In this document: in pieces, positions 1-7,192 of the stretch
How positions within the stretch are numbered: the first letter of the stretch is position 1
Layout of the letters: the number at the start of each line of letters is the position of its first letter
From: JBGLNL01 sp046484125
Lineage (GTDB): Bacteria > Chloroflexota > Dehalococcoidia > SZUA-161 > SpSt-899
NCBI GenBank assembly: GCA_046484125.1
Contig: JAWOBX010000055.1
Location: forward strand, 1-12,242
DNA length: 12,242 bases
Direction of reading: 5' to 3'
Position numbers and translations under genes: made by a program
The notes under the pieces: generated by a model
The model's database searches: none
Seen by the model: only the letters and a program-made list of their open reading frames with translations
What the model was told of the DNA's origin: nothing

Positions 1-63
1 TAAGGCTGAGTATTTGCATACAATTAATATCAGGTAAAGTCCGGTATTTACGGGACGCTACAC
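1..63 (-). repeat. Diverged 64-base repeat, copy 1 (structured 3' element)
   Basis: This stretch aligns with 4619-4682 at 53 of 64 columns (10 substitutions, one gap). Both copies lie downstream of the stop codon of a minus-strand gene, here 42 bases past the 664-residue oxidoreductase. A hairpin is visible: CTGA(bulge)TAT at 6-13 pairs with ATATCAG at 27-33, and TTG 14-16 pairs with CAA 21-23 around a CATA loop. The block TATTTACGGGACG (45-57) is identical in both copies. The element may continue past the left window edge. It could be a mobile-element end, a REP-like repeat or a 3' UTR RNA structure; I cannot assign a named family. Confidence 0.7.
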
Positions 64-104
64 TCCTGGAGGTTATATAGAGACTGGGGGAAATACGGCT
101 TTAC

Positions 105-2099
105 TCAAATCTGCCGCCCCGCGTCATATCCGGAAGCAATGGCCGCCATCAGAGTGCCCATCCCCTCCTCCATCACCCCTCTGGCATCGCCTGCTAAATG
201 GGTCTCGATACCCATTCGCTCGGAGATCTCGGCCAGAAACCGGTTCGGACGTCGGTCGCTGGCAAAAACAATTGTCTCAACTCCCGGCAGGTTCTCCTTA
301 AGGCCTTCCCGCACGATCCATACGTCGTCCGCAGGAAGGATTTCCATCCTCTCCACGTTCTGGTGAATGGTTACGGCGCCAGTTTCACTGATCCGGTCCA
401 GCAAATAGGTCCGGTCCGCCTCGGCCATCTTCTCTCCCAGGTGACGCCCGCGCTCCACCATGAAAACCTTTTTGCCGGCAACCGCCAGCCAGTGAGCGAT
501 CTGCAGACCGATCTGGTCGCCACCTACGATGAGTACGGTATCGCCCGTCAGCCGGTTTTCTTCGATCAACTCGTCGGGCATCATCGGTATTATGCCCTCT
601 ATGTTTTCGAGGCCCTTTATGAAACCCTGAGGCACAAGCGGCAAACTTCCAGTGGCTACCACCAGAAAATCCAGGGCGATCTCGTTAATAAGGCCGTCGT
701 TGACCTCGGTGTTCAGCCATACCTCGACGCCATATTTATTCAATTGCCTTTCGTACCAGGGCAGGATATCGCCGATCTCCTGCCGCTCAGGCATGTTCGC
801 CGCCATGTTCAATTGCCCGCCGATCCACGGCCGGCTGTCACACAGGATCACTTTGTGACCGGCGAAAGCGGCGCGGCGCGCCGCCTCGAGTCCAGCAGGT
901 CCCGCTCCGGCTACAAGCACCCGTTTCGGGTCTGCCCGCTTCTCGCCCTCGATCTCTTCAATTAAATGCTCGCGCCCCACCCGGGGGTTGACCGTGCAAC
1001 TGGTTTCGGCGTATCGCCGGATGTTATCTATGCAACCGAGACAGTCGGCCAGGCACGGGCGGATGGAAGCGATATCACCGGCACGGGCCTTGGATACGAA
1101 CTCCGGGTCGGCCAGGTAAGCTCTGCCCATGGCCACCAGATCGGCCCTGCCCGAACGGATGATATCATCCGCCATGACCGGATCCTTCACACGCCCTACT
1201 GTAGCAACGGGGATCGAAACACGCATCTTCACCTGTTCGGCAAAGTGGACCCGGTCCCCCTGTGCTACGTACATTGGCGCTATCATGGCCGCCGCCGCTC
1301 TTACGCCGTAGTTGGAGCTGCCACAGGTGATATTCAGGTAAGCCACGCCCTCCGCCTCAAGGATAGGCGCCAGGGCGCAGAGATCATCAATTCCCCACAA
1401 CCCATCTTTAAAGCCATCATCACCGCTTAGCTTGACCCCTATGGGAATATAGTCACCGGCTCTCCGCCGCACCTCCCCTATCACCTCCAGCAGGAACCGT
1501 GCCCTGTTTTCGAGAGTGCCGCCGTATTCGTCGGTACGACGGTTGAAATAGGGGTCCAGAAAGGTGTGAATAAGGTATCCATGGCCCGCGTGTATCTCCA
1601 GGAAATCGAATCCGGCCCGGACGCAGCGTGCTGCCGCAGAGCCGAAGGCCTCCACTAACTCGTGTATGTCATCGCGTGTAGGCTCCCTGATATCCAGTCC
1701 CAGGTCGGTCAGTCTGGAAATGGCTGAAGGCAGAAAGACTGGACCTGGCAGCATGGTGAGACCGCCGTGGTTTAGTTGGCAACCGAACCTGACCTCGTAG
1801 TGATGCACCGCTTTAACCATCCGTTCAAGGCCGGGGAGAACGCGATCATCCCAGAGATGGATCATCCTCATAGGCCGGACATCGCTGATCCTTCCTGTGG
1901 GATGGACAATGCTGGCACCTGTCACCATCATTCCAGGCCGGCTCCGAGCCCGTTCGGTGAGAAAGGCGATGAGTTGATCGGTCGGGACACCGTGCTCGTC
2001 TGTACCGAAGCCGACGCCCATCGCGGAAACCATCAGCCTGTTCTCGACCTCCATAGAGCCTATCCGAATCGGCTGAAAGAGGTGTTTGAGTCCGATCAT
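105..2099 (-). CDS. Old-yellow-enzyme/FAD fusion oxidoreductase (FadH/BaiCD-like), 664 aa
   Basis: This is a cytoplasmic NAD(P)H-dependent flavoenzyme of the 2,4-dienoyl-CoA reductase / BaiCD / trimethylamine dehydrogenase superfamily, expected to carry FMN, a [4Fe-4S] cluster and FAD. Residues 5-345 form the TIM-barrel FMN domain, with the substrate-anion pair H170/H173 and the likely catalytic Y175 in HAGHGY, followed by the family signature RTDEYGG. Cluster ligands are C349, C353, C356 and C368 (Cx3Cx2Cx11C). The first dinucleotide fold has GAGPAG at 398-403, the second VGGDQIG at 525-531, and AGD at 636-638 closes the FAD site. Length matches the family. The start is 41 bases after the upstream oxidoreductase gene with only a weak AAAGG ribosome site, so coupled expression is likely. 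The substrate is unknown; ring enones, enoyl-CoAs or steroid-like enones are all possible. The family call is firm, a specific name is not. Confidence 0.93.
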   Translation of the reverse strand: MIGLKHLFQPIRIGSMEVENRLMVSAMGVGFGTDEHGVPTDQLIAFLTERARSRPGMMVTGASIVHPTGRISDVRPMRMIHLWDDRVLPGLERMVKAVHHYEVRFGCQLNHGGLTMLPGPVFLPSAISRLTDLGLDIREPTRDDIHELVEAFGSAAARCVRAGFDFLEIHAGHGYLIHTFLDPYFNRRTDEYGGTLENRARFLLEVIGEVRRRAGDYIPIGVKLSGDDGFKDGLWGIDDLCALAPILEAEGVAYLNITCGSSNYGVRAAAAMIAPMYVAQGDRVHFAEQVKMRVSIPVATVGRVKDPVMADDIIRSGRADLVAMGRAYLADPEFVSKARAGDIASIRPCLADCLGCIDNIRRYAETSCTVNPRVGREHLIEEIEGEKRADPKRVLVAGAGPAGLEAARRAAFAGHKVILCDSRPWIGGQLNMAANMPERQEIGDILPWYERQLNKYGVEVWLNTEVNDGLINEIALDFLVVATGSLPLVPQGFIKGLENIEGIIPMMPDELIEENRLTGDTVLIVGGDQIGLQIAHWLAVAGKKVFMVERGRHLGEKMAEADRTYLLDRISETGAVTIHQNVERMEILPADDVWIVREGLKENLPGVETIVFASDRRPNRFLAEISERMGIETHLAGDARGVMEEGMGTLMAAIASGYDAGRQI

Positions 2100-2140
2100 T
2101 TATGCGTTGCCTTTGAGTCGGATGGTCGAAGGTTTGGCGG

Positions 2141-4276
2141 TCAAAGGGAGAGGCCTAGGTCAAAGCCCTCTCGAAGCGCGCCCTTGATATAACCCATTCC
2201 GTTACAATCGCCTGCCAGGTGCACCTCGTATCCGAGCCGCTCCAAATGGTCAGCCAGTGCGGTGTTCTCTTCAACACCCGTCGCGATCACCACAGTATCA
2301 GCAGGAACCTGGATGCTATGGCCATCTTTCGATACGCAGGTGATGTCCCTGGCACCGATGGCCTCGACTTCGGTTTGCCGCAGCACCTTGATATCGGTCT
2401 GATCCAGCTCGTGCACGATGCGCCATCGCCTGGGGAGTGGCAGTTCGGTGGCCAGCTTGCTTCCTTCCTCGATTACGGTGACGTTACGTTTGCGCTCATC
2501 AAGGAATACCGCCAGTTCAATACCGACCATTCCCCCGCCGACAATGGCCACGGTTTTGCCCATCGGCATCCACCTTCTGGTCATCCGTCTGACGAGAGAA
2601 AGGTTATCCGCCACGCCGGTTTTCCTGCCGATACTTACCATGGTGCGCTGGATGAGAGAGAGTTTCTCGCGGGCTACTTCGGGATTGCCGCCCGTCATCA
2701 GAGCTCTGAGATCATCACCGCCCATCACATGGGATTGGTTAACGCCCGGGATTTTCGGGAGCTCCCTCCTGGCGCCGGCGGCCACGATGATGGCATCCGG
2801 CTTGATGGATGCCACAAGTTCCGGAGTGACATCGGTGTTCAGGCGAACCTCGATCGGCAGTTTCTCGACCTGTGTCTTCAACCAGTGGTAGATTCGCTCG
2901 TTGTCATCATACAGCATGGACGCAAAGAAGAGAGTGCCTCCCAGCCTGGGCCCCTTTTCACACAACACGACCTTATGCCCCCGGAGCGTTGCCACTCGGG
3001 CGGCTTCCATACCGGCCGGCCCGGCACCGATTACCAGGATGCGCCGGCCGGCCGGAGCCTTTTCCATTGCAACCTCGAATTCCCTGCCGGCGACGGGGTT
3101 GGCGGCGCACTGCATTGGTCTGTTTAAGAATATCTCGCTCACGCAGTTGTAGCAGGCGATGCAGGGGCGGATATCTTCAGCTCGGCCCTCGGCCAGCTTC
3201 ATGGGTAGATCAGGATCCGCGATCAGCTTCCTTGCCATGGCAATGAAGTCGACCCTTCCCTCACGGATGAGCCGCTCCCCGTCATCGGGCTCGATCCGGC
3301 CAACCGCAATCACTGGAATGCTCACCTTCTGGCGGATACCTTCAGCCAGATCAACGAACCCGCAGCGCTGGTGAACCAGTGGCGCCACGGTGAACGCCCA
3401 GCCGAAGGAGGAATCGGCATAAGCGCTGACATGTATGGCATCGGCGCCGGCCTTCTCGGCCAGCATGGCAACTTGTTGCGCCTCTGTTTCCGAAATGCCC
3501 CCGCTTACATGGAATTCCCTGCCGTCCAGCCGGCACCAGACCGGGAAATCCCTCCCGACACGTTCGCGGACCGCGCCGATCACTTCCGTAAGCAGCCGGC
3601 ACCTGTTCTCAAGCGAACCACCGTATTCGTCCGTTCGCTGGTTGACGGCGGCGGAGATGAAAGATGCAATGAGGTATCCGTGTCCGGAGTGAATCTCCAC
3701 ACCGTCGAACCCGGCTCGTTTGGCCCGCTCGGCAGCATCGGCAAACTGGCCGATGACGGTATGGATATCCTCGATAGTCATGGCGTGAAACTCAAGGACA
3801 GACCCTTCCTTGAGAAAATCGGCGGAGATGCACATCATTTCGTCATCCGTTAGATTATCGAAAAGATCCCCCACACTGTCATGGTATTCGGAGGGTGCCC
3901 ACCGGGGCCGGCCAAGCGGAACATCGCATCTGGCCACTTTGCCTCCGTGATGAAGCTGGATTGCCACACGGGCACCTTGAGCGTGTATGCGATTGGTGAA
4001 CTGCGTCAGTTCCGGAATATAGCGGTCATCGGAGATGCCCACCTGATTCCGGTTACCGAGACCAGCGGGATGCGCAACCGCTCCTACCCCGATGATGATC
4101 AGTCCAACGCCGCCCCGGGCACGTTCCTCGTAGAAACGCTGCATGCGTTCGCCCATGGAGCCGTCAACTTCCGACAGGTTTTCGCCCATGGGTGCCAGTA
4201 CCAGCCGGTTGCGGATTTCAAGGGTGCCGAGGTGACCCGGTGATAGTAAATGGTTATATCGACTTTGTCTTGACAT
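2141..4276 (-). CDS. Old-yellow-enzyme/FAD fusion oxidoreductase (BaiH/FadH-like), 711 aa
   Basis: A second member of the same superfamily, first in the two-gene unit. Residues 8-365 form the FMN barrel, with H196, H199 and Y201 in HSGHGY and RTDEYGG nearby. Cysteines C372, C375, C378 and C390 (Cx2Cx2Cx11C) should hold a [4Fe-4S] cluster; spacing differs slightly from its neighbour. GAGPAG (417-422) binds FAD, GGGMVG (580-585) lies in the NAD(P)H fold, and AGD is at 688-690. It is longer than its neighbour because of two insertions: about 22 residues near 143-168, and about 40 basic, helical residues near 530-573 between the dinucleotide folds. The start has a good AAGGGGAG ribosome site 9 bases upstream. 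Its role is probably reduction, or reverse oxidation, of an alpha,beta-unsaturated carbonyl compound with electrons from NAD(P)H through FAD, Fe-S and FMN. The substrate cannot be read from the sequence. It is not a recent duplicate of the neighbour. Confidence 0.93.
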   Translation of the reverse strand: MSRQSRYNHLLSPGHLGTLEIRNRLVLAPMGENLSEVDGSMGERMQRFYEERARGGVGLIIIGVGAVAHPAGLGNRNQVGISDDRYIPELTQFTNRIHAQGARVAIQLHHGGKVARCDVPLGRPRWAPSEYHDSVGDLFDNLTDDEMMCISADFLKEGSVLEFHAMTIEDIHTVIGQFADAAERAKRAGFDGVEIHSGHGYLIASFISAAVNQRTDEYGGSLENRCRLLTEVIGAVRERVGRDFPVWCRLDGREFHVSGGISETEAQQVAMLAEKAGADAIHVSAYADSSFGWAFTVAPLVHQRCGFVDLAEGIRQKVSIPVIAVGRIEPDDGERLIREGRVDFIAMARKLIADPDLPMKLAEGRAEDIRPCIACYNCVSEIFLNRPMQCAANPVAGREFEVAMEKAPAGRRILVIGAGPAGMEAARVATLRGHKVVLCEKGPRLGGTLFFASMLYDDNERIYHWLKTQVEKLPIEVRLNTDVTPELVASIKPDAIIVAAGARRELPKIPGVNQSHVMGGDDLRALMTGGNPEVAREKLSLIQRTMVSIGRKTGVADNLSLVRRMTRRWMPMGKTVAIVGGGMVGIELAVFLDERKRNVTVIEEGSKLATELPLPRRWRIVHELDQTDIKVLRQTEVEAIGARDITCVSKDGHSIQVPADTVVIATGVEENTALADHLERLGYEVHLAGDCNGMGYIKGALREGFDLGLSL

Positions 4277-4397
4277 AAAATATAGCTCCCCTTTTATATT
4301 GAAACATCTTCGAGGCTGATATACCGCTCGATTCTGGGCTGAGGGGCAGAAAAAGATGCTTCGGTTTTATTAAGTGGGAGTGTCTCCCTCAAGATAC

Positions 4398-4427
4398 ATA
4401 GTATTACATAACACGGTCTGAAATCAA
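4398..4427 (-). promoter_or_regulatory. Weak sigma-70-type promoter candidate for the oxidoreductase pair
   Basis: On the minus strand TTGATT (4427-4422) and TACTAT (4403-4398) are separated by 18 bases; each matches the consensus at four of six positions. It is the best pair I found between the terminator at 4509-4568 and the start at 4276. A start near 4390 would give a leader of roughly 115 bases. The match is weak and rests partly on position. Confidence 0.25.
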
Positions 4428-4442
4428 CACGATGAGGCCCTG

Positions 4443-4460
4443 GTGTACTGTCCCTGACAC
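4443..4460. repeat. Short imperfect palindrome, possible REP-like remnant
   Basis: GTGTACTGTCCCTGACAC begins with GTGT and ends with ACAC, with a nested TGTC/GACA pair inside. It resembles, from memory, short palindromes seen beside REP-associated tyrosine transposases. No transposase is present here, and a single copy is weak evidence. Confidence 0.2.
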
Positions 4461-4508
4461 TTCTATAAAAATGTTCCGCAATGCTATTTTCACCGCATTG
4501 ATTCACTC

Positions 4509-4568
4509 AAAAAGCTGACTACTCCGGTAACGCACTTCCAGCCGCGAGTGCGTTACCGGAGTAGTCAG
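4509..4568 (-). terminator. Strong intrinsic terminator with perfect 22-bp stem
   Basis: Bases 4515-4536 and 4547-4568 form a perfect 22-bp inverted repeat around a 10-base loop. Read on the minus strand the stem is followed by C and then five T (4513-4509). This is the expected end of the 86-aa/CBS/glycosyltransferase transcript. The stem is longer than most terminators, so an origin as an inserted palindrome is also possible. Confidence 0.72.
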
Positions 4569-4618
4569 GAAGGTAGCAATTCACAGACATTGACAAACTA
4601 CATAGCGGGTGGTGAGGA

Positions 4619-4682
4619 TAAGGCTGAATATCTGCATACAGTCAATATCAGCGAATGTCTGGTTATTTACGGGACGTTATAC
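4619..4682 (-). repeat. Diverged 64-base repeat, copy 2 (structured 3' element)
   Basis: This partner of the repeat at 1-63 lies 65 bases past the stop of the glycosyltransferase gene and before its terminator. The hairpin is more complete here: GCTGA 4623-4627 pairs with TCAGC 4648-4652, a bulged A follows, TAT 4629-4631 pairs with ATA 4645-4647, and CTG 4632-4634 pairs with CAG 4639-4641 around CATA. The closing pair of the inner stem is C-G here and T-A in copy 1, a compensatory change. Seven of the ten substitutions between copies are transitions. Confidence 0.72.
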
Positions 4683-4746
4683 CAGGGTGATAAATCAGAT
4701 AAAACGGGGAATCTTGCGGAACCGGCCGTACCCCAGCCGCATCCGG

Positions 4747-6111
4747 CTACAGTACGTTTTCCAGCGCGAATCGACGATTGCTTTTATCAGGTGGAATCCA
4801 TTGATAGAGGGGGGTATTTCCAACAGGTGCGAGCTGTGATAGTAAATCTTCCGCCAGTTGATAATGTTTGCGTACCTGTTTCGACCAGGAGTATTCCGTG
4901 GAATAGTCAAGCGCGCTTTCCTCAATTGCCTCGGCGATATCCGGGTTCAGAATTACGGTCCTGATCTTGAAAAGGATATTATCTATATATTTGTCGACCA
5001 GCTCCCCCGATTCCTTTAAAGTCTCTCCAACGCCCTCCAGGTCTCTACCGGCGACTATGGCACCGGTTCCCAGTGCGTGGGCCAGTATCCCGCTCTGGGT
5101 GCATTCTTTAGGCCAGTAAAAATTGATGTCAAAAGCTCTCTGGGCGAGTGGCAGAATATCCGGCGGGAGCAGTAACTCCAGGAAGTACCTGTCATTGACT
5201 CCGTTGCGGGCACGGAATTCCCTGGCGTACACGTCCTGGACCTCGTCCCGTGGACTCCCGATTCTCACCGCTGAAATACGCCTGTGGGGAACCATCTCCT
5301 GCAGGCGATCTCTTACCACATAAAGGGATTCGGAGAGCTTGTTCGGGCACAGGAAGCCAGTCTGGCCGATTATGATGGAATCCTGTTCGGAGAAAAGACT
5401 TTGCCGGTGGATTGTTTCCTTTATAGATTTATCCAGAGACGATTCGTACAGAAGGTAATCGTTAAGTTGCTCCCTCGCCTCTTTTCGGCTGAGCCGGCTA
5501 ACCTCAGGAAATGAGTGGATTCCATGCCTGATCATATGGATTTTAGAGGTATGGGTGGGAAACGCTCTGATTACAGCGTTATAAACGCCTCGGCTGAAAA
5601 CCGTAACAGCCTGGACCTTGGGCAGTATTTCGTCAAGTAAATGAACTTCATTCCGGCGAAGGCCCTCAGGTGTCTCGTTGCTCTGAAAATGCAGGGTATG
5701 AAAGGTAATTACTACTGGTGTGTCTATCCCGCTGATCATGTTGAGTAACTGTTTGGTATCGGGCCATATTCCCATTTCATGCTGGAACCAGAGAACGGAG
5801 TTATGAGAACTGCCCCCCAGTCTTTGCACACCGTGAGAAAGTGTTGAGGCCTTGAGTCCATCCCGGGCGGAAATCCCGTACCATAGCGGGTCTTTGCTGA
5901 TTGCAGGGGTATTATCAGAGGAAAAGCCATACTCAGCAAGGTCGAAAGACAGCACACCCCATTTGCCACGGGGGCTTTCTCTCGAAAGAAAACGGGTGTA
6001 ATCAGCTATACCACAGGTAATAGGCGGATAAGTTCCCACGTAGTAAATGGAAATCCCGGTTCTTAAAACTTCCGACGGTGAATTTGAGGGAGAAACCATT
6101 TGAGTCATCAC
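4747..6111 (-). CDS. GT4-like glycosyltransferase, 454 aa
   Basis: A retaining GT-B glycosyltransferase of the GT4/'group 1' type, expected in the cytosol and using a sugar nucleotide. The N-terminal fold opens with YYVGTYPPITCGIADYT (23-39), a form of the YPP-x-CGIA motif of one GT4 branch. FQHEMGIW (109-116) and VITFHTLH (134-141) are typical of the acceptor domain, and RHG (195-197) precedes the C-terminal donor domain from about 245. The donor-site region is at 336-352; E336 fits the first residue of the EX7E motif, but the second position is H344 rather than Glu. No signal peptide or membrane helix is seen. The gene abuts the CBS gene: its GTG start directly follows that TGA, and an ATG three bases later (6108) is an equally good start. 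Donor and acceptor are unknown. Confidence 0.82.
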   Translation of the reverse strand: MMTQMVSPSNSPSEVLRTGISIYYVGTYPPITCGIADYTRFLSRESPRGKWGVLSFDLAEYGFSSDNTPAISKDPLWYGISARDGLKASTLSHGVQRLGGSSHNSVLWFQHEMGIWPDTKQLLNMISGIDTPVVITFHTLHFQSNETPEGLRRNEVHLLDEILPKVQAVTVFSRGVYNAVIRAFPTHTSKIHMIRHGIHSFPEVSRLSRKEAREQLNDYLLYESSLDKSIKETIHRQSLFSEQDSIIIGQTGFLCPNKLSESLYVVRDRLQEMVPHRRISAVRIGSPRDEVQDVYAREFRARNGVNDRYFLELLLPPDILPLAQRAFDINFYWPKECTQSGILAHALGTGAIVAGRDLEGVGETLKESGELVDKYIDNILFKIRTVILNPDIAEAIEESALDYSTEYSWSKQVRKHYQLAEDLLSQLAPVGNTPLYQWIPPDKSNRRFALENVL

Positions 6112-6561
6112 TCAGACCTTAACCTTTTCTCTGGGCTGCTGAGAAGACCCCATCGTTTCAGAGGTTGCCAAAACCATGCTGGCAAGAACCATGCTCTCTT
6201 TAATCAGGTCGGTGAGAGTGAGTAAACCTGCGTATCTGCCGCCGTTTTGTACCACCGCAATGTAGTGGGCTCCGTGCGTAGCCATGATCTTAGCTGCGTC
6301 CACAGCATCGCAACCAAGGGGTACTTTGGGCCCATCGTTGCTCATCAGGGCGCCAGCGCGCTCTTTTCTGGCATCCTGGTCTGAGGCCACGACACGAGAT
6401 ACAATGGCCTTGTCAGTGATCAGGCCACGTAATTTGCCGTGTTCGCATACAGGTATTACTCCGGAACCGCTGTCCCTCATCCTGCGTGCTACCTCCCGAA
6501 TTGAGGTGGAGGGGGTAACCGGGGAGAGGTTCTTGGTCATGATATCTTCCACTTTTGCCAT
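6112..6561 (-). CDS. Two-CBS-domain protein, 149 aa
   Basis: A small stand-alone CBS-pair protein. CBS1 covers about residues 5-58, beginning VEDIMTKNLSPVTPSTSI and ending with GLITDKAIV (46-54). CBS2 covers about 70-122, with ALMSNDGPKVPLGCDAVDAA and GLLTLTDLI (112-120). Such pairs usually bind adenosine nucleotides or S-adenosylmethionine and act as energy or redox sensors for partner proteins; the ligand here is inferred only. The 27-residue tail is polar after a short duplicated MVLAS/MVLAT segment (124-133). The start has a GAGGT ribosome site 8 bases upstream. The gene follows the 86-aa gene by 45 bases and its stop touches the glycosyltransferase start, so one transcript is likely, and the glycosyltransferase is a candidate partner. 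Confidence 0.88.
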   Translation of the reverse strand: MAKVEDIMTKNLSPVTPSTSIREVARRMRDSGSGVIPVCEHGKLRGLITDKAIVSRVVASDQDARKERAGALMSNDGPKVPLGCDAVDAAKIMATHGAHYIAVVQNGGRYAGLLTLTDLIKESMVLASMVLATSETMGSSQQPREKVKV

Positions 6562-6606
6562 CGGAATACCTCACTGGACGGAGTTGCAATAGGACTGCTC
6601 TCGGTT

Positions 6607-6867
6607 CTACGCAGTAAGACGAACCTTGATTCTGGCCTGTGGGCCGACGACTCTTCTGACCTGGGAGAAAACCTTACCCAGGTGATCCCGATAACCGTCG
6701 CTGACTTCAAGGCCGGGTGAAACGCTGTGCTGGGTCAGTAATCCAGAGCTGGAAACAGCCGCTCCGGGGTAGTTAAGTCCTTTACTGTAAAGTTCACGAA
6801 TTACCTGGAAAGCCTCCTTTTCCATTCCCTCGGTAATTGTGTGTTGTACCTCAATTGTCATGAACAT
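6607..6867 (-). CDS. Unrecognised small protein, 86 aa
   Basis: I do not recognise this family. The predicted pattern is strand (2-11), helix (13-29), loop and strands (30-52), helix (55-72), strand (77-84), consistent with a small alpha/beta fold. It has no cysteines, no membrane helix and no signal peptide. GGGAGG lies 4 bases before the first ATG and 10 bases before a second in-frame ATG (6861), so the true protein may be 84 residues starting MTIEVQH. It is the first gene of a likely operon with the CBS protein (45-base gap) and the glycosyltransferase. The good ribosome site and operon position support a real gene. A regulatory or ligand-binding role beside the CBS protein is only a guess. 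Confidence 0.65.
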   Translation of the reverse strand: MFMTIEVQHTITEGMEKEAFQVIRELYSKGLNYPGAAVSSSGLLTQHSVSPGLEVSDGYRDHLGKVFSQVRRVVGPQARIKVRLTA

Positions 6868-6922
6868 GGTGCCTCCCGACTGGTAGAATACATATCAACT
6901 TAAGAAAGCTCTTATCATCCCT

Positions 6923-6946
6923 GTTATCCCCCAATTCCGGATGAAT
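6923..6946 (-). promoter_or_regulatory. Leader motif shared with the kinase leader, copy A
   Basis: On the minus strand this 24-base block contains TTGGGGGATA, preceded by ATTC and then CATCCGG-like bases. It matches 12006-12029 at 17 of 24 ungapped positions. In both places a GGAG...CTCC hairpin lies just upstream and an AGCT-containing, T-rich stretch just downstream. The block lies 56 bases before the 86-aa start. ATCC and GGAT within it form a loose inverted repeat, as expected of an operator, but no regulator can be assigned. Confidence 0.4.
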
Positions 6947-7186
6947 ATTGAATACGGGAGCTTGTCTCCCTGGCTCCGGAAGTCGCCGCCTGTTCAGAGG
7001 TTCCTTAATAATGGACAACTATTCAACGGACCGGATTTCGTGACTCCCGGCGTAGCTGATGAAAGACCCGGCCTGGCAGAAACTTGAAACAAAAGTAATT
7101 TTTGCCTCTTCCCATCCTCCGCCTGCGATGTGCCCCGCATAAATGTCGATGAAGTTCAGGTTGAGGTATGTCTTTTTAAGGGGATG

Positions 7187-7192
7187 ATTATA
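7187..7192 (-). promoter_or_regulatory. Perfect TATAAT -10 candidate
   Basis: Minus-strand TATAAT follows ACTC. The nearest -35-like hexamer, TTGTAC, is 19 bases upstream and matches the consensus poorly. It could start a long-leader transcript for the 86-aa cluster. The evidence is limited to the hexamer itself. Confidence 0.25.

Larger units (their letters stand above)
4277..4746. other. Gene-free stretch between glycosyltransferase and oxidoreductases
   Basis: About 470 bases with no gene I can support. Read in the direction of transcription (minus) it holds the 64-base repeat (4619-4682), a strong hairpin terminator (4509-4568), a weak promoter candidate (4398-4427), a small GGGAG/CTCCC hairpin (4376-4388) and the ribosome site for the 711-residue gene (4286-4293). 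The arrangement suggests that the glycosyltransferase transcript ends here and that a new transcript for the oxidoreductases begins. Confidence 0.6.

Noticed and set aside
198..965. 255-codon plus-strand frame opposite the 664-aa oxidoreductase
   Set aside because: Antisense to a gene with complete, well-ordered motifs; its translation is rich in His, Pro and Arg, as shadow frames usually are. The same reasoning removes the frame at 2219-3127.
3351..3602. Second minus-strand frame inside the 711-aa gene
   Set aside because: It overlaps intact coding sequence in another frame and has no start signal; there is no sign of a frameshift, since the 711-aa frame is continuous through all expected motifs.
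4294..4506. 70-codon minus-strand frame after the terminator
   Set aside because: It starts at a GTG overlapping the terminator T tract, has no ribosome site, and its translation has mixed composition without a recognisable domain. It more likely reflects chance in the leader of the oxidoreductase unit.
6923..6946. TTGGGG as a -35 element for the 86-aa gene
   Set aside because: No -10-like hexamer occurs 16-19 bases downstream in this copy or in the kinase leader copy.
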